Shown: positions 42,976 through 53,400 of the stretch, piece after piece
Position numbering within the stretch: position 1 is the first letter of the stretch
Layout: every line of letters begins with the position of its first letter
Assembly: GCF_007183175.1 (NCBI RefSeq)
Contig: NZ_AP019807.1
Span: 3,344,001-3,408,000 of the forward strand
Direction of reading: 5' to 3'
DNA: 64,000 nucleotides
From: Microbulbifer sp. GL-2
GTDB lineage: Bacteria; Pseudomonadota; Gammaproteobacteria; Pseudomonadales; Cellvibrionaceae
Notes under the pieces: generated by a model
Databases searched by the model: none
Seen by the model: the letters and a program-made list of their open reading frames with translations, nothing else
Told to the model about the DNA's origin: nothing
Position numbers and translations under genes: made by a program

Positions 42976-43026
42976 CGAAATAAATCTCTTCGTTGTGGAA
43001 AAAGTCAGCTGTTGAATCTCTTGCAC

Positions 43027-44052
43027 CTCTGCGCATAATTGAAGCAGTGTTGGTGCGTAAGGTTATACCTTGAATCGAAAAATCATCGATACCATGACCA
43101 TCTGTAGATTACTCGCAATGGCTGGCATGTATACAGTTGGTTTCCTGTAAAAATCTGTGCGTAACTGTGAAGTCTGTTTCACTACCCGAGCTCTTCATTT
43201 CTATTTCTTACGGAGTCAATCCAAGAAGATTTCTCACGAAATTTTGAACCATGAGTGACTCCTGCGATTTTTCTTGATATCGCAGCACTCAGGCAATTTA
43301 CTTCTTCAAGAAGCTCGTAAGTAAATATTCACTTTTTAGTATGGAGGACATGCTACTAAATTGTCTGCTGACGGGTATTGAGCCTATTAGGCACATATCA
43401 ATACGAGTTAGGGTGTACTACCTTACAGCGAGCCTGTTACCGTTTAACGGCATGGCAATCAATCAAGCTGACCTCGACTTGAATGGGCTGAATTTAGCAC
43501 GGATTACGCGCTAAAAATGTGACGCAAAGCACTTTTTTGTTTTTATGGTAATTATTGTGCTATTTTCGTCCTACTTTATTGGTTTTTCAGGGAATGGCAA
43601 CACTACTATTGGTTCTTGCTTGCGAGAAAGGTGAGCTGGTCCAAAAACTTCGTCGTGGAGTATGGCAGTGGAAATTTTGCACATAGGTAAAGTCTATCTA
43701 GGGTCAAAGGTATGCAGGTGCCCATTAAAAAAAAGAAGCATGTGATGGGGGCTTGTTGGCATGGTTAGTTTGTATCTGCAGTTTCATTTATTTTTTCAAA
43801 AGTCACATTTTTTTGAAAGTAATGGTCGATTTAAATTGATAGTCTGATGATGAATGATGTGTGGGGTAGCATTTTCACAAGTTGTGGCAAGCTCGTTGAG
43901 AGAGTGTAGCGAATTCAACTTATAACTGTGGCTATTTGTGAGAGCAAAGGGCGGCAGGGGCTCAGTAATAAGCTATAGACAAACTCAATCCAGTTTGTAT
44001 CGTGATGGTGCTTGTTATGTTTTTTACAGCCAGTCTTGTGGGGTTGCTTTAA
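43027..44052. other. About 1 kb without a recognisable gene
   Basis: No credible frame on either strand. The part next to 42975 will contain the bactofilin promoter. The rest reads as decayed DNA leading into the broken dioxygenase gene. Confidence 0.5.
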
Positions 44053-44717
44053 GTAAATGGAATTGAGTGCGGCTATTCCCTAATTCGTAGTTTCCTGTCT
44101 GATAACCAGTTAAGTGACCTTCAGCGTGATTTGGCAGATTTAAAGCTTGCCAGTCATTCTGGAGGTATACGTAATGCGAATAAGAAATTCCGATTAATAG
44201 CAAAGCTTGCAGAATCTGACAAAGTCTTGAATCTGGCCCAATCGTATTTGGCTCACCCCCTCAGCCGGTAAGAGCAATATTGTTTGACAAAACTGATAGT
44301 AACAACTGGTATGTAGCATGGCATCCGGATAAAACAGTAGCTGTGTCCTCAAAGTTTAATAGGCCTGGATGGGGACCCTGGACTGTAAAGGATGGAGCCC
44401 AGCATGTGCAGCCTCCATTCAGTGTGTTGGAAGAGATTATCACTCTAAGAGTACACCTTGATGATGCTAATGTTGAGAACGGGTGCTTAAAAGTGTTGCC
44501 ATATAGTCAACGTGATGGCTTGTTGGAGTCTGAAGAAATAAAGAATTATGTAGCCAAGGGTGATGTTGTGTCATTTGAAGCAAAAGCAGGGGACGTTCTG
44601 GCTATACGCCCTCATATTATTCACTCATCAAGTAAGACTCAGCTGCCAGGACGTCGCCGGATTATACATTTGGAGTATACTGGTTTTAGTTTGCCGCGAG
44701 GGATTTTGTGGAGTTGA
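44053..44717 (+). pseudogene. Phytanoyl-CoA dioxygenase family protein, frameshifted
   Basis: The 3' part (44268-44717) reads 'VRAILFDKTDSNNWYVAWHP', 'RVHLDDANVENGCLKVLPYS' and 'DVLAIRPHIIHSS', the core of a PhyH-type Fe(II)/2-oxoglutarate dioxygenase. The 5' part is in another frame ('SFLSDNQLSDLQRDLADLKL' to 'LAQSYLAHPLSR') and stops at 44269. Adding one base around the five-C run at 44256-44260 would join the two pieces, so a one-base deletion broke the gene. No convincing start codon remains at the 5' end. The usual His-x-Asp iron ligands fall partly in the damaged region. Confidence 0.75.
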
Positions 44718-44898
44718 TAATAGGTTTTTGCTTTATTGAGTAGCCTCGCCTCGTAAAGGCTGCTTTTTGAGTTTTGGAAAATATTAAAATCAGGCGAGCT
44801 ATTGAATAGATAAGCTAGATATTTTATAGGTGGGCATGATAACTCTTAAGAAAAAGTAGTGGCAGAAAAGGAGCTGCCACTACTTCTCCTTGCTTTAT

Positions 44899-45336
44899 TT
44901 AGATTTTGTAATCTTCCCAAATTTGGTAATGTGGAACATCTGTTTCTACGGCATAGCCAAACATAAGTCCAGAGGACTCAATTGGAGTTACTTTTAAAAT
45001 CTTAATGTTTCTGTTTGATAACTCTCGTTTTAGTAGCTCATATCCGAGATTGGTCGCCTGGGTAACTCCGCTTACTAATTTCCCACCAAAAATAACGGTG
45101 ATCGTTTGCTCTTCGTTTCCAGCCACTTTGACTTTATGACCATTCAAGTTTATAGATTTAGTGGGGCCGGAGAAGCCTGAACAATCACGAGTGAGCTTAA
45201 AGGGATTCTCGCAGCCCATGCTGATCCCTGATACAGCTTCAATACCCTCGGCATCAGCCACACGAATAGCTGGGGCGGAAACGCAGCCGGTCAATGTGAT
45301 AACAGCCAGTGACATACACGCAATGATTTTTTTCAT
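44899..45336 (-). CDS. Small lipoprotein of unknown function
   Basis: About 145 residues from the ATG at 45336. Lipoprotein signal 'KIIACMSLAVITLTGCVSAP' with lipobox LTGC. The mature part contains two Cys ('MGCENPFKLTRDCSGF') and beta-type segments, with no recognised family. It follows another lipoprotein gene on the same strand by 16 bases, so the two probably form a pair. Confidence 0.65.
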   Translation of the reverse strand: MKKIIACMSLAVITLTGCVSAPAIRVADAEGIEAVSGISMGCENPFKLTRDCSGFSGPTKSINLNGHKVKVAGNEEQTITVIFGGKLVSGVTQATNLGYELLKRELSNRNIKILKVTPIESSGLMFGYAVETDVPHYQIWEDYKI

Positions 45337-45352
45337 TTTGAACTCTATATAA

Positions 45353-45835
45353 TTAGGGGTTAGTGACAAATAATTGATCTACCGTAGCAGAAATCACCTC
45401 ATTATGAGGTTTTCTAGCTAAAGAGGTTTGCCATGAGTTTGAGGAGGCAACAAAGAGATTGTCTATGTAAGTATGTACCCTAAGATCAAAGTCTAATAAA
45501 TACCATGTCATATCCCATTGCCACTGAGATCCATAGTAGATTAGATAATTAACGTTACTCGGTATTTCTACTTTGGGCCCGCTAGATACAGAATATCCCC
45601 TTTTGCTTAGCTCTTTGACGATGATGTTGCCTAGCATTCGCTTATCATCTTTTTCTGTAACAACATGATACTTGGAGGCTTTGCTGAGGGATACACCGGG
45701 TACGATATATTGACTCTGATTTGATGAGCAACCCGATATAACAAGGATCGCGAATAGTGAAAAGGATTTTATGTAATACAAGATAAATTCCGTAGGTGGT
45801 ACTTGTGTATTGGTTAATAGTGAGCAGTGCCTCAA
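45353..45835 (-). CDS. Putative lipoprotein of unknown function
   Basis: Up to 160 residues. The true start is probably internal, so that the signal 'FSLFAILVISGCSSNQSQ' (lipobox ISGC) lies at the N-terminus. The mature domain has 'MLGNIIVKELSKRGYSVSSG', 'VNYLIYYGSQWQWDMTWYLL' and 'ISATVDQLFV'. This pattern resembles the small DUF4136-like lipoproteins, but the match is not certain. It is paired with the lipoprotein gene downstream. Confidence 0.6.
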   Translation of the reverse strand: MRHCSLLTNTQVPPTEFILYYIKSFSLFAILVISGCSSNQSQYIVPGVSLSKASKYHVVTEKDDKRMLGNIIVKELSKRGYSVSSGPKVEIPSNVNYLIYYGSQWQWDMTWYLLDFDLRVHTYIDNLFVASSNSWQTSLARKPHNEVISATVDQLFVTNP

Positions 45836-46971
45836 GATAGGATTTTACTTTAACTTTATAGGTGGATATAGCATTCTTAAAACAATAAGAAGCTAAATTT
45901 TTAGATATTCATGACTGGTTGGTCGCATATGCATGTGAGATAGTGGATGGACTTAGTCAGCAATCATGGGGGCCGGGAGGTGAGTCTGTGTCCAAAATAC
46001 ATTGAGTGTTTATGGGGGGAGAGTGTGTTGATTTTCCTTCTATGTGGCAGCAGGATATCTAACCTTGAGCGATGGGCGATAATTAAGAAAATGATTTTCT
46101 TGACCAATTTAAATTAATTACTTTCTTATTATCTATAGTAGTTAAGACTTGATCTGACGGTTACCGGTTTTTCAGAAGGTGTTCTATCAGACCAAATTTG
46201 GTTTGTGATTCCCCCTTTCGGCTTTTTTCATCTTCAATTGTTGCCATCCGAGTGCGATCTCAATATTTTTTGCCTTGGCCTTGGCCTTGGCCTTGGCCTT
46301 GGCCTTGGCCTTGGCCTTGGCCTTGGCCCTGGCGGGAACGATCATTGTTGTAATAGGTGCCTCCATCAAAATCGGTAAATCTCTCTTTCTCAAGAGAGGT
46401 GTGTCAGATTCGGCCTGAGCTAAAAGTAAATTTACCTAAGTGAGTCCGTGCGCTCGCTTTTCCTATGTATCGTTCTTAGATGTTGGTATAAACAATAATA
46501 TTTGCAACCTTGCTTTTTTGCTCTCTATGGTTGAGCATATTGTGATTCAATTGGGTAGTTACACTTGTCTTCATCTATCTATGCTTTAGTAATAATATGG
46601 TTAGCAAAGTTACCATAAAGCCATTTATTGTTGTCTGTGCGTTTAATGCTATTAGCTGATTTTAGACAGTGGTGTTTGTTATCGATTAATTATCGAGTTA
46701 TCGAAGCTTGGCTGGTTGGTATATGTCTGAATTTATGGCTTTTATATCTCTTTAGGGTTTGGCGCTTGTGTACCCCTGATGGTTGCTTTAGGTGTGTTCG
46801 GAGCCGTTCATTACCTATTTTAATAAATTAGAATTAATATTTTTTGAGTTTTCTTCTTGGTGGCTTTTGAGGTTGCTAGAATCTCGTGTGGTCAAGTAGG
46901 GAGTTTATCTATTTGGCTTAAAGTGGGCATTTCCAGATGTTATAAAGAAATTAATTTAAGAGTGGTGGAAA
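45836..46971. other. About 1.1 kb without a supported gene
   Basis: The region contains the hexanucleotide repeat described separately. Open frames here (46187-46393, 46628-46831) are products of the repeat or have unlikely composition. Confidence 0.5.
46272..46331. repeat. Hexanucleotide microsatellite (gccttg)9 plus one variant unit
   Basis: Nine perfect gccttg units (46272-46325) are followed by gccctg. On the minus strand it would encode alternating Lys-Ala in a short frame, but there is no evidence that this is translated. Confidence 0.95.
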
Positions 46972-47976
46972 ATGAATATTCAAATAATAAAATTTTTAAC
47001 GTGCTTAATGGTTTTTTTTGGCGCTATCAAGGTCCAGGCGCTTGAGCCTAAATCAAATTTATCGGTGAACTTGGAGCGTGTCCGTTTTTGTCAAAATTTT
47101 TGGTGCACCCGGCAGGATACTCAAACTGAGTATCTTGCTTGGGAGCAAGAAGGTGTTAGTAACACTTATCAATTATATACTCAGATTGCAAGAGTGCGGC
47201 AGCCAGCGCGAGAAGATGTGCGGAATTTGGTATTTATTGCAGCTGGACAACAGCCACCAGGATACGGTTCTGAAAGTGCGGTAACAGGCCAGGAGGATAA
47301 CTACAAAAGAAACTGTGGCATCTCAGAAAAATCCTGTCCCCGAAACATAGATGGCCGCTCCCTTGCTCGGCAGATTCTAGATTCAGAGCATTTTCCAGCA
47401 GATGATACCTTCTTTGCCGTAGCTTTTGATGCACAATTTAACTATTTGGTGAGTAGTGGTGAAAAATTTCGTATAGAAAGCGCTTACCTCAATTGGCTAA
47501 AGTCAAAAGCTTATGCTTCCAATCTTGAAAGCATCTACTTGGCGGGGTCATCCAGAGGTGGTTGTTTAGCAATGCGTTTGGCTAAAGCTCTGAGAAATGA
47601 TCCAGAATTTCGTAACATTCGAACTATTGTTCATAGTTTTGATGGGGTCTGTAAGTGGGATCAGAATGAAATGGGGGTAACTTCTTCATTTTTTCGCAAC
47701 CCGGAAAACTCAAAATACTTGAGCTACTATACAGATCTCAATGCTCAGTTTCCTTATAAAGATAATTTATATATCCGCCAATTGGCAGGTGGTGATGAAG
47801 TTATTGAATTTACAGGAGTGCATTCTTTTGTCTATGCGGCAGAAGATGTTAATTTAGGTTGGTATGCTCAAAGTTGGGTCAATTTGGATCATATCACTAT
47901 TGATCGAGATATGTATCCAGCTGTAAGAGATCAAACCGTGGTACCTTTTCTACAGCATTTGGAAGAAATTTTTTAA
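46972..47976 (+). CDS. Secreted alpha/beta-hydrolase-like protein
   Basis: 334 residues with a Sec signal ('IIKFLTCLMVFFGAIKVQAL'). A nucleophile elbow 'YLAGSSRGGCLAMRLAKAL' (GxSxGG-like) follows a hydrophobic strand, the hallmark of serine alpha/beta hydrolases. A conserved His-containing stretch near the C-terminus ('WVNLDHITIDRDMYPAV') could give the catalytic His. Six Cys suggest disulfides. Function, whether lipase, esterase or lectin-like, is open. Confidence 0.65.
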   Translation: MNIQIIKFLTCLMVFFGAIKVQALEPKSNLSVNLERVRFCQNFWCTRQDTQTEYLAWEQEGVSNTYQLYTQIARVRQPAREDVRNLVFIAAGQQPPGYGSESAVTGQEDNYKRNCGISEKSCPRNIDGRSLARQILDSEHFPADDTFFAVAFDAQFNYLVSSGEKFRIESAYLNWLKSKAYASNLESIYLAGSSRGGCLAMRLAKALRNDPEFRNIRTIVHSFDGVCKWDQNEMGVTSSFFRNPENSKYLSYYTDLNAQFPYKDNLYIRQLAGGDEVIEFTGVHSFVYAAEDVNLGWYAQSWVNLDHITIDRDMYPAVRDQTVVPFLQHLEEIF

Positions 47977-47984
47977 TCTGTTAT

Positions 47985-48600
47985 GGTGGTTTTAATTAAC
48001 ATATAGGTAAACCACCGCCTCTAATAGTGAGACTCGACAGAGCTCTGCCGTTTCGGCGTGCAGGGTAAAAATATGGCCTCCATGAACCGGCAAGTTCTAT
48101 AAGGCGGCCATATGCGAGATTGGTACTGCCAAGCTCATGTGAAACATTATTGGTACCACGTAGTATTTGTGCTCAAGTATCAAAAGAAAGCATTATTTGG
48201 GGCATTGAGACGAGAGATTGGAGTAACACTCCGAGGCTTATGTCGTAAAAAGGGCATTGAGTTAGTCGAGGGGTACGCAATGAGAGATCACATCCATTTA
48301 TTGTTAATGATTTCTCCGAAGTTCAGTGTTTCCAATACGGTTGGATTCCTGGAAGGGAAATCTGCAATCCAGCTATTTCGGAAATACAAGCAGGTACAGA
48401 GAAATTTCACAGGAAGACACCTTTGGGCTCGGGGCTACTGTATGAGTACAGTGGGGCTTGATGAGCAGATGATTCGAGAGTACATCAAGAATCAAGAGGT
48501 TGAAGAGCACCGCCAGGAGCAGATGCAACTGGCGGGGTTGTAACTAGCCCCCTCTGGGAGCTTTCACCATACCACCCGCTATGCGGGTGGCTGTTGATTG
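47985..48600 (+). mobile_element. IS200/IS605-family element (tnpA only), approximate limits
   Basis: The tnpA gene is flanked by hairpins: left ggtggttt / aaaccacc (47985-48016) and right ccacccgc / gcgggtgg (48572-48590). IS200/IS605 elements carry subterminal hairpins and no inverted repeats or target duplications, so the exact ends cannot be fixed from one copy. The left hairpin may instead be the terminator of the upstream hydrolase gene. Confidence 0.6.
48112..48543 (+). CDS. tnpA: IS200/IS605-family Y1 HUH transposase TnpA
   Basis: 143 residues with the HUH metal motif 'RDHIHLLLMI' and the catalytic Tyr in 'IREYIKNQ'. The N-terminus 'YWYHVVFVLKYQKKALFG' is typical. It is full length and without visible lesions, so it may be active. 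No tnpB is present. The long leader may form a hairpin that hides the start codon, as in IS200. Confidence 0.88.
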   Translation: MRDWYCQAHVKHYWYHVVFVLKYQKKALFGALRREIGVTLRGLCRKKGIELVEGYAMRDHIHLLLMISPKFSVSNTVGFLEGKSAIQLFRKYKQVQRNFTGRHLWARGYCMSTVGLDEQMIREYIKNQEVEEHRQEQMQLAGL

Positions 48601-49011
48601 TGCTTTTTCAAGCTGTGCTAAAAATAGATTTCTGAAGGCCGCGACAACACAACAAAGATCATGATGATTCAACTATGGAGGCCTTGAATAATTCCACGAT
48701 TCCTCCGGCTTTCAGGGCGGCTCGCAATCAAGTCGCGATTTCGCAGAAATATCTAGTCTTTTTAAGAGGTTGCAACGCAGATAGTGAATTGCTTTGCTAT
48801 CCCCGTAGGACGAGTCTTGAAGCCCACAGCTATTGCGTTGCAGGTCTTGGAAAGGACTGCGGCCATTCGCGGTGAGCTGTGACTATCATTTACAGCCTTC
48901 ACGGTCCTTAGAGATATTGCGGTATTATTCACGGGCGCTCTAGATTTTCAGTGTTTCTAGTGCTGCTTTAAATAAGTTTCTAATTACCACTTATGCTAAG
49001 CCAATTTTCAG
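48601..49011. other. Intergenic stretch between two IS elements
   Basis: About 410 bases without a credible gene. A short frame at 48675-48875 has no supporting signals. Some of this may be flanking sequence of the IS1595 element. Confidence 0.45.
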
Positions 49012-49932
49012 CTACCTTTCCGGCAATGGCGGCGTCCGAAGAGAGAGGTAAATAAGTCTTGGAATAAGTGCCGACAAGTCGAACCTCCGAGTAAATCGGT
49101 ATTGAAATTCTGCCAAATAATGCTGTGCATATTTCGATTTAATTGAATGGTAGGTACTTCGAAGTACACTCTTTGAATTACCAAGTACCGTACTTACAAA
49201 ATAAAATTCTGGCTCTTCAGCAGAAGCCAAACCACCACCACAAACTATCTTGTCATGCACGCAATCGGCCTCTGTAATGGCATTGAAGCATGGAGGCCCA
49301 TCCGAGATAACTGTGCTGCCACTGCAAAGGTACTTTTTGCTCCAGTTAGAAATCTCACTGCTCTTGAAGTCCTTGATAATGGTGAGCTTGATACGGGATG
49401 GTGCATCGCTCCTTGGTTGTTTCAACATCAGCCACAAAGGGGGTTTTATCCTTGGCTCCGCGCCACGGCTTGCATCCAGTACGCTCACCACCGAGATAGG
49501 CTCATCCAACGCAATAAAACCGGACGGTTTGTACCCTTGGCCCCGCTCCATCATCACTTGCATGAATTTCTGTTTCGAACGCCATGCAGCGTTGTAAGAG
49601 ATACCCAGATGACGAGCTAGCTCTATAGAGGAAATACCCTTCTTATCCAGGGTGATCGGGAAGATACTGAGAAACTAGGTAGTAAGGGGGAGCTTGGTGG
49701 AATCAAAAATCGCGGGAGAAGTAATCGAAGTCTGACGTCGACACCGGTTACATTGCTTAAGCTTTCGATAAGCGAGGTCACAATGTTTGTCATGTCCGCA
49801 GTAAGAACAACTAAAGCCATTGGGCCAACGCCACCGGCAGAGAGCATCGAAGCACTGTTCCTCGGTGCCGTATATTTTAAGGAATTGTGTCAAACTAATA
49901 CCCTTCTGGAGCTGTACCTTGTTGCGAGCCAT
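49012..49932 (-). pseudogene. IS1595-family transposase, disrupted
   Basis: The ~307-codon frame begins 'QLQKGISLTQFLKIYGTEEQ', with a zinc ribbon 'CSYCGHDKHC' and 'CNRCRRQTS', and contains 'SSIELARHLGISYNAAWRSK'. The end is 'HYLAEFQYRFTRRFDL'. All are typical of IS1595 (ISXO2-like) transposases. An amber codon at 49675-49677 replaces the conserved Trp after 'KLPLTT'. The stretch with the catalytic 'YLGGE' box (near 49490) lies one frame off between two compensating shifts. It is inactive. Confidence 0.85.
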
Positions 49933-50447
49933 GGCGCATTCCCTTGCAGATCAACGAGATAACTGTATTTATATGCAGTTAGGTGTGACTTGGCAAGGAT
50001 AGTAATTAGGAATAATTTTAATTATATTTTATAGCTTAAGTCTACTGATGATTTCTTGATATATTGTTCGTTAATTAGAAACACGTTATTGTGAAATTTG
50101 AAACAATGATTTACTGTCAGTTTCTAATTGTAAAAAGTTCTAGTTGTTATATTTTTGTGTGTATTGTTATTTTATACCAACTTTATTTTAAACAGTAGGA
50201 TAAAATAATTTTTTCTCTGGATTGTTTGTGAAATTTGAGTTGATTGGATTAAGTTAATATTATTTTTTCGCCATTAGGGTCTCTTTGATTTACATATCTT
50301 TTTCATCAGGGTTTAGATTTTTTTTGGTAGGAAATGTAATGCTCTGTTGATAATTAACTTTCTTATTGATTATTTATTTGGCGTTAAGGGCGGGAGATCT
50401 TGTTCGGTATATCCTTTTATCAAAAAAATTAAATTTTGGATTTAGTT
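49933..50447. other. AT-rich leader region of the 1165-aa gene
   Basis: About 500 very AT-rich bases with no ORF. It probably contains the promoter of the large secreted protein. No operator could be supported. Confidence 0.5.
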
Positions 50448-53400
50448 ATGAATTTTAAGAGAGCTGGCCTGCATATCGTGTATATCATGCTTCTATTTAG
50501 CCTAATCATGCCCACATACGCTCATGCAGGCATATGGGATAATTTCACAAGCTGGATTACTGAAACCTGGGATAAAGTTGAGGAGAGTGCTGAAGAAACT
50601 AGCGAAGATGTAGTTACTACAGTAGAGGATGCCGCAACTGCCTCTGTAGGATTCTTAGTAGACACTGGTGAATGGCTATATGATGGCCTGACAAATTCAG
50701 TTGAGGGGTCACTTGATTTTTTCTTTGGGGTAGCTGATAACTCAGTTACCGCACTAAACTATTTTGGTCTTGATGTCGATATATCTGATTGGTTTAGCAC
50801 GGGGCCCCGAAACTCTGAAGATGGCGCACAGCCGTGGACTTTAGCAGACTACGATACTCGATCATACCCAGCCTATCGAGCAGCCTTTCGTGAGCGCCAG
50901 GCAGCCTATATAGAGCGAGTTTTCGATTCAGCAAGAGAGGAGCCAAATAATGACCACATGGTTCTCAGGGCTTATCTTGGTTTGCCCTTGGATAGGGCAG
51001 CATTGGCTCAGCGATTAACAGAACTTTTCACTCCGGGCAAGCATGCTTATAAAAATCCAGACATGCAGTTGATTCTATATATTCGTGTGTTGGCGGAGAG
51101 TGATGAGTACGATGACTTGATTCTAAATGAAATTAGTAAGCTCCCTTATTGGCAGGACGAAGACACCGAGCGAGTACGTGTGTATACCTCTGAAAATCAT
51201 GTGCTTATGTGGCTTTCCACTAGCTGGTTGTTATGGGAAATGGAAGGGTGGAATATTGGGGGCGGGCCACAGAAGATCAAAGAGCGCCTTATACGTTATT
51301 TAGAAGTTAAAAAACGATATGGTGTTTATGAGTCTACTTCAAATACCTATAGTGGATTTTCGATATCCGCGTTATTAAATCTTTACGACTATGCCAAGGA
51401 TCAAGAGATTAAGGAGCTAGCCGGGCAGGTCGCATTAATATTTCTCAATGATATAGCTATGGTGACAAATGATCTTGGCGCTGCAACGGCTGCAGATTCA
51501 AGGGCCTATGGGTGGAGTTATGGAGGAGTAAACACTATGAAAAATAGCTTCTCAGAGTATATGGCATTAGTCACCGGCATGGGTCCACAGGTATTTACCG
51601 CTGGTAACCATATCGATATATTTGCCACGACTAGCCTTGATGTTAGCAGTGTTGCTTATAATCGTCTGGAAAAACTAAGTGGCGAGGTCAATATCAGCTA
51701 TTACTCAGGCCACCCCATCAATGAGGTGGATTCGGTATGGGCAGGTCTAGATTTGCAAGATAAGATTATTTTTTCCCAATCTGCTGGTGCTTATGCTCAT
51801 CCTGAACTGCTTGACGAAATGTTGGAATACTACCTGACGCCTGTTGCCGGATTAAATTTTTTCTTTGAAGATATTATCGTGGAATCCAATCTAGCAGACG
51901 ATTTGGTTGATATGTCTGGAGTCCTGCTTACGGAGACCAGTGCGCCTTTTACTACCAGTTCTATAATTTCAGAAAAAACCTTGGATCTCTATCGCCATGG
52001 TGTAGTGCAGTTGAGCTCTTACCAAGATTACCATGCGGGCAATGCCGGTTGGCAACAACAGCCTTGGGTTGCCACAACCGGCACGCTTCAGGTTACCACA
52101 CGTTCAGGAGCGGGAAATGGTGGTTGGAAAGCTGGTGGCCAGAATATGATGAATACGAACTTGCCCTATATTAAGCAAAACAAGAATGTGGCTCTGGTTT
52201 TGTACAAGCCGGCTATGGAGTTGCGCTTTATGGATGGCGTAGGTAACGCCACGGATTTTCTACCGATAGATGACTTTGTTACAGAATCAGTTAATTTAAC
52301 TTGGCCAGCTGATAAGTTTGATGAAACATCCAGCTTCAATAACTGGTTATTTGCAAGAGAAGGGGAAGGTTACGTAGCTGTCTATCGTCATTGCCAGGAT
52401 AAAAAAACCTTTATAGATCACGGAAAAACTATAGAGCTTTTCAGCTGCAATGACGACGAGCAGGTTTGGGCAACCGTTGTTGGTAATACTCAGACTCATG
52501 GAGATTTTAGTAATTTTATATTCACAGTTTCACAAGCCAAGATCCAGAGCAAGTGGCGTTGGAGTTGGGCAGATAAGCGACATGTATGGGAAACTACTCT
52601 TGAGGTAGACGGAAAAACACTGGGTTACAGCTGGGAAGCCAATGTCGATGATTTAACCGATCAGGAAATGTGGAATCTGGCGGGTGCCAATAGCTCTTCT
52701 ACCATAGAAACGGCATCTGTACGTGGTTACCAGGTAAATGATGTAACTAGTAATTTGACTCGCACAGGCCAAGGTAACTGTGAAAGTTCCAATGATATTC
52801 TTCTACATCAAAATGTGAGCTACCATGGTCCTGATCCAATTATTTCACGAATATCGGAAGACGCTAACGGCGAGTGCTTTCTACTGAATGTTGAGGAGCA
52901 ATCTTTGGATACTGAAACTGACCACGGCGGTGAGCAAATCGATGTGGTGCATTTTCAGAATCGACGTTTTGTTGGAGGGGAAGCGGATAAAGTCTATGCT
53001 GTAGACCACGAATGGACCACAGTTCAGCTGGATTTTAGCTATACCAACCCAGTGGTATTCACTTCTGTCATTGGTATCGCCGGTCCCGACCCTATTACGA
53101 CTGAAATTCGCAATATAACCTCCAATAGTTTTGAGGTTCGGGTAGCAGAATTTTCATGGAATGATGGTGTTCACTTGCCTGAAACTGTGCATTATGTGGT
53201 GATGGAAGCCGGCACTTATACAACAGCTAATGGCGCTGAAATTCATGTGAATGCTGTATTGCTGGAAGATAATCTAACTGGTACCCCTGAGTTTCAAACC
53301 GTAGGTATTGATTTACAGGATTACGTCCTAGTGAGCCAGGTACAAGGCAAGAATATGAATGAAACAATTGGTACTCGTATCAAGGATAAACAAACAGGTT

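Noticed and set aside
46187..46393. Lys-Ala repeat frame on the minus strand
   Set aside because: Produced by the hexanucleotide microsatellite, without coding evidence outside the repeat.
48675..48875. 66-aa frame between the IS elements
   Set aside because: No ribosome binding site, no homology pattern, low-quality composition.
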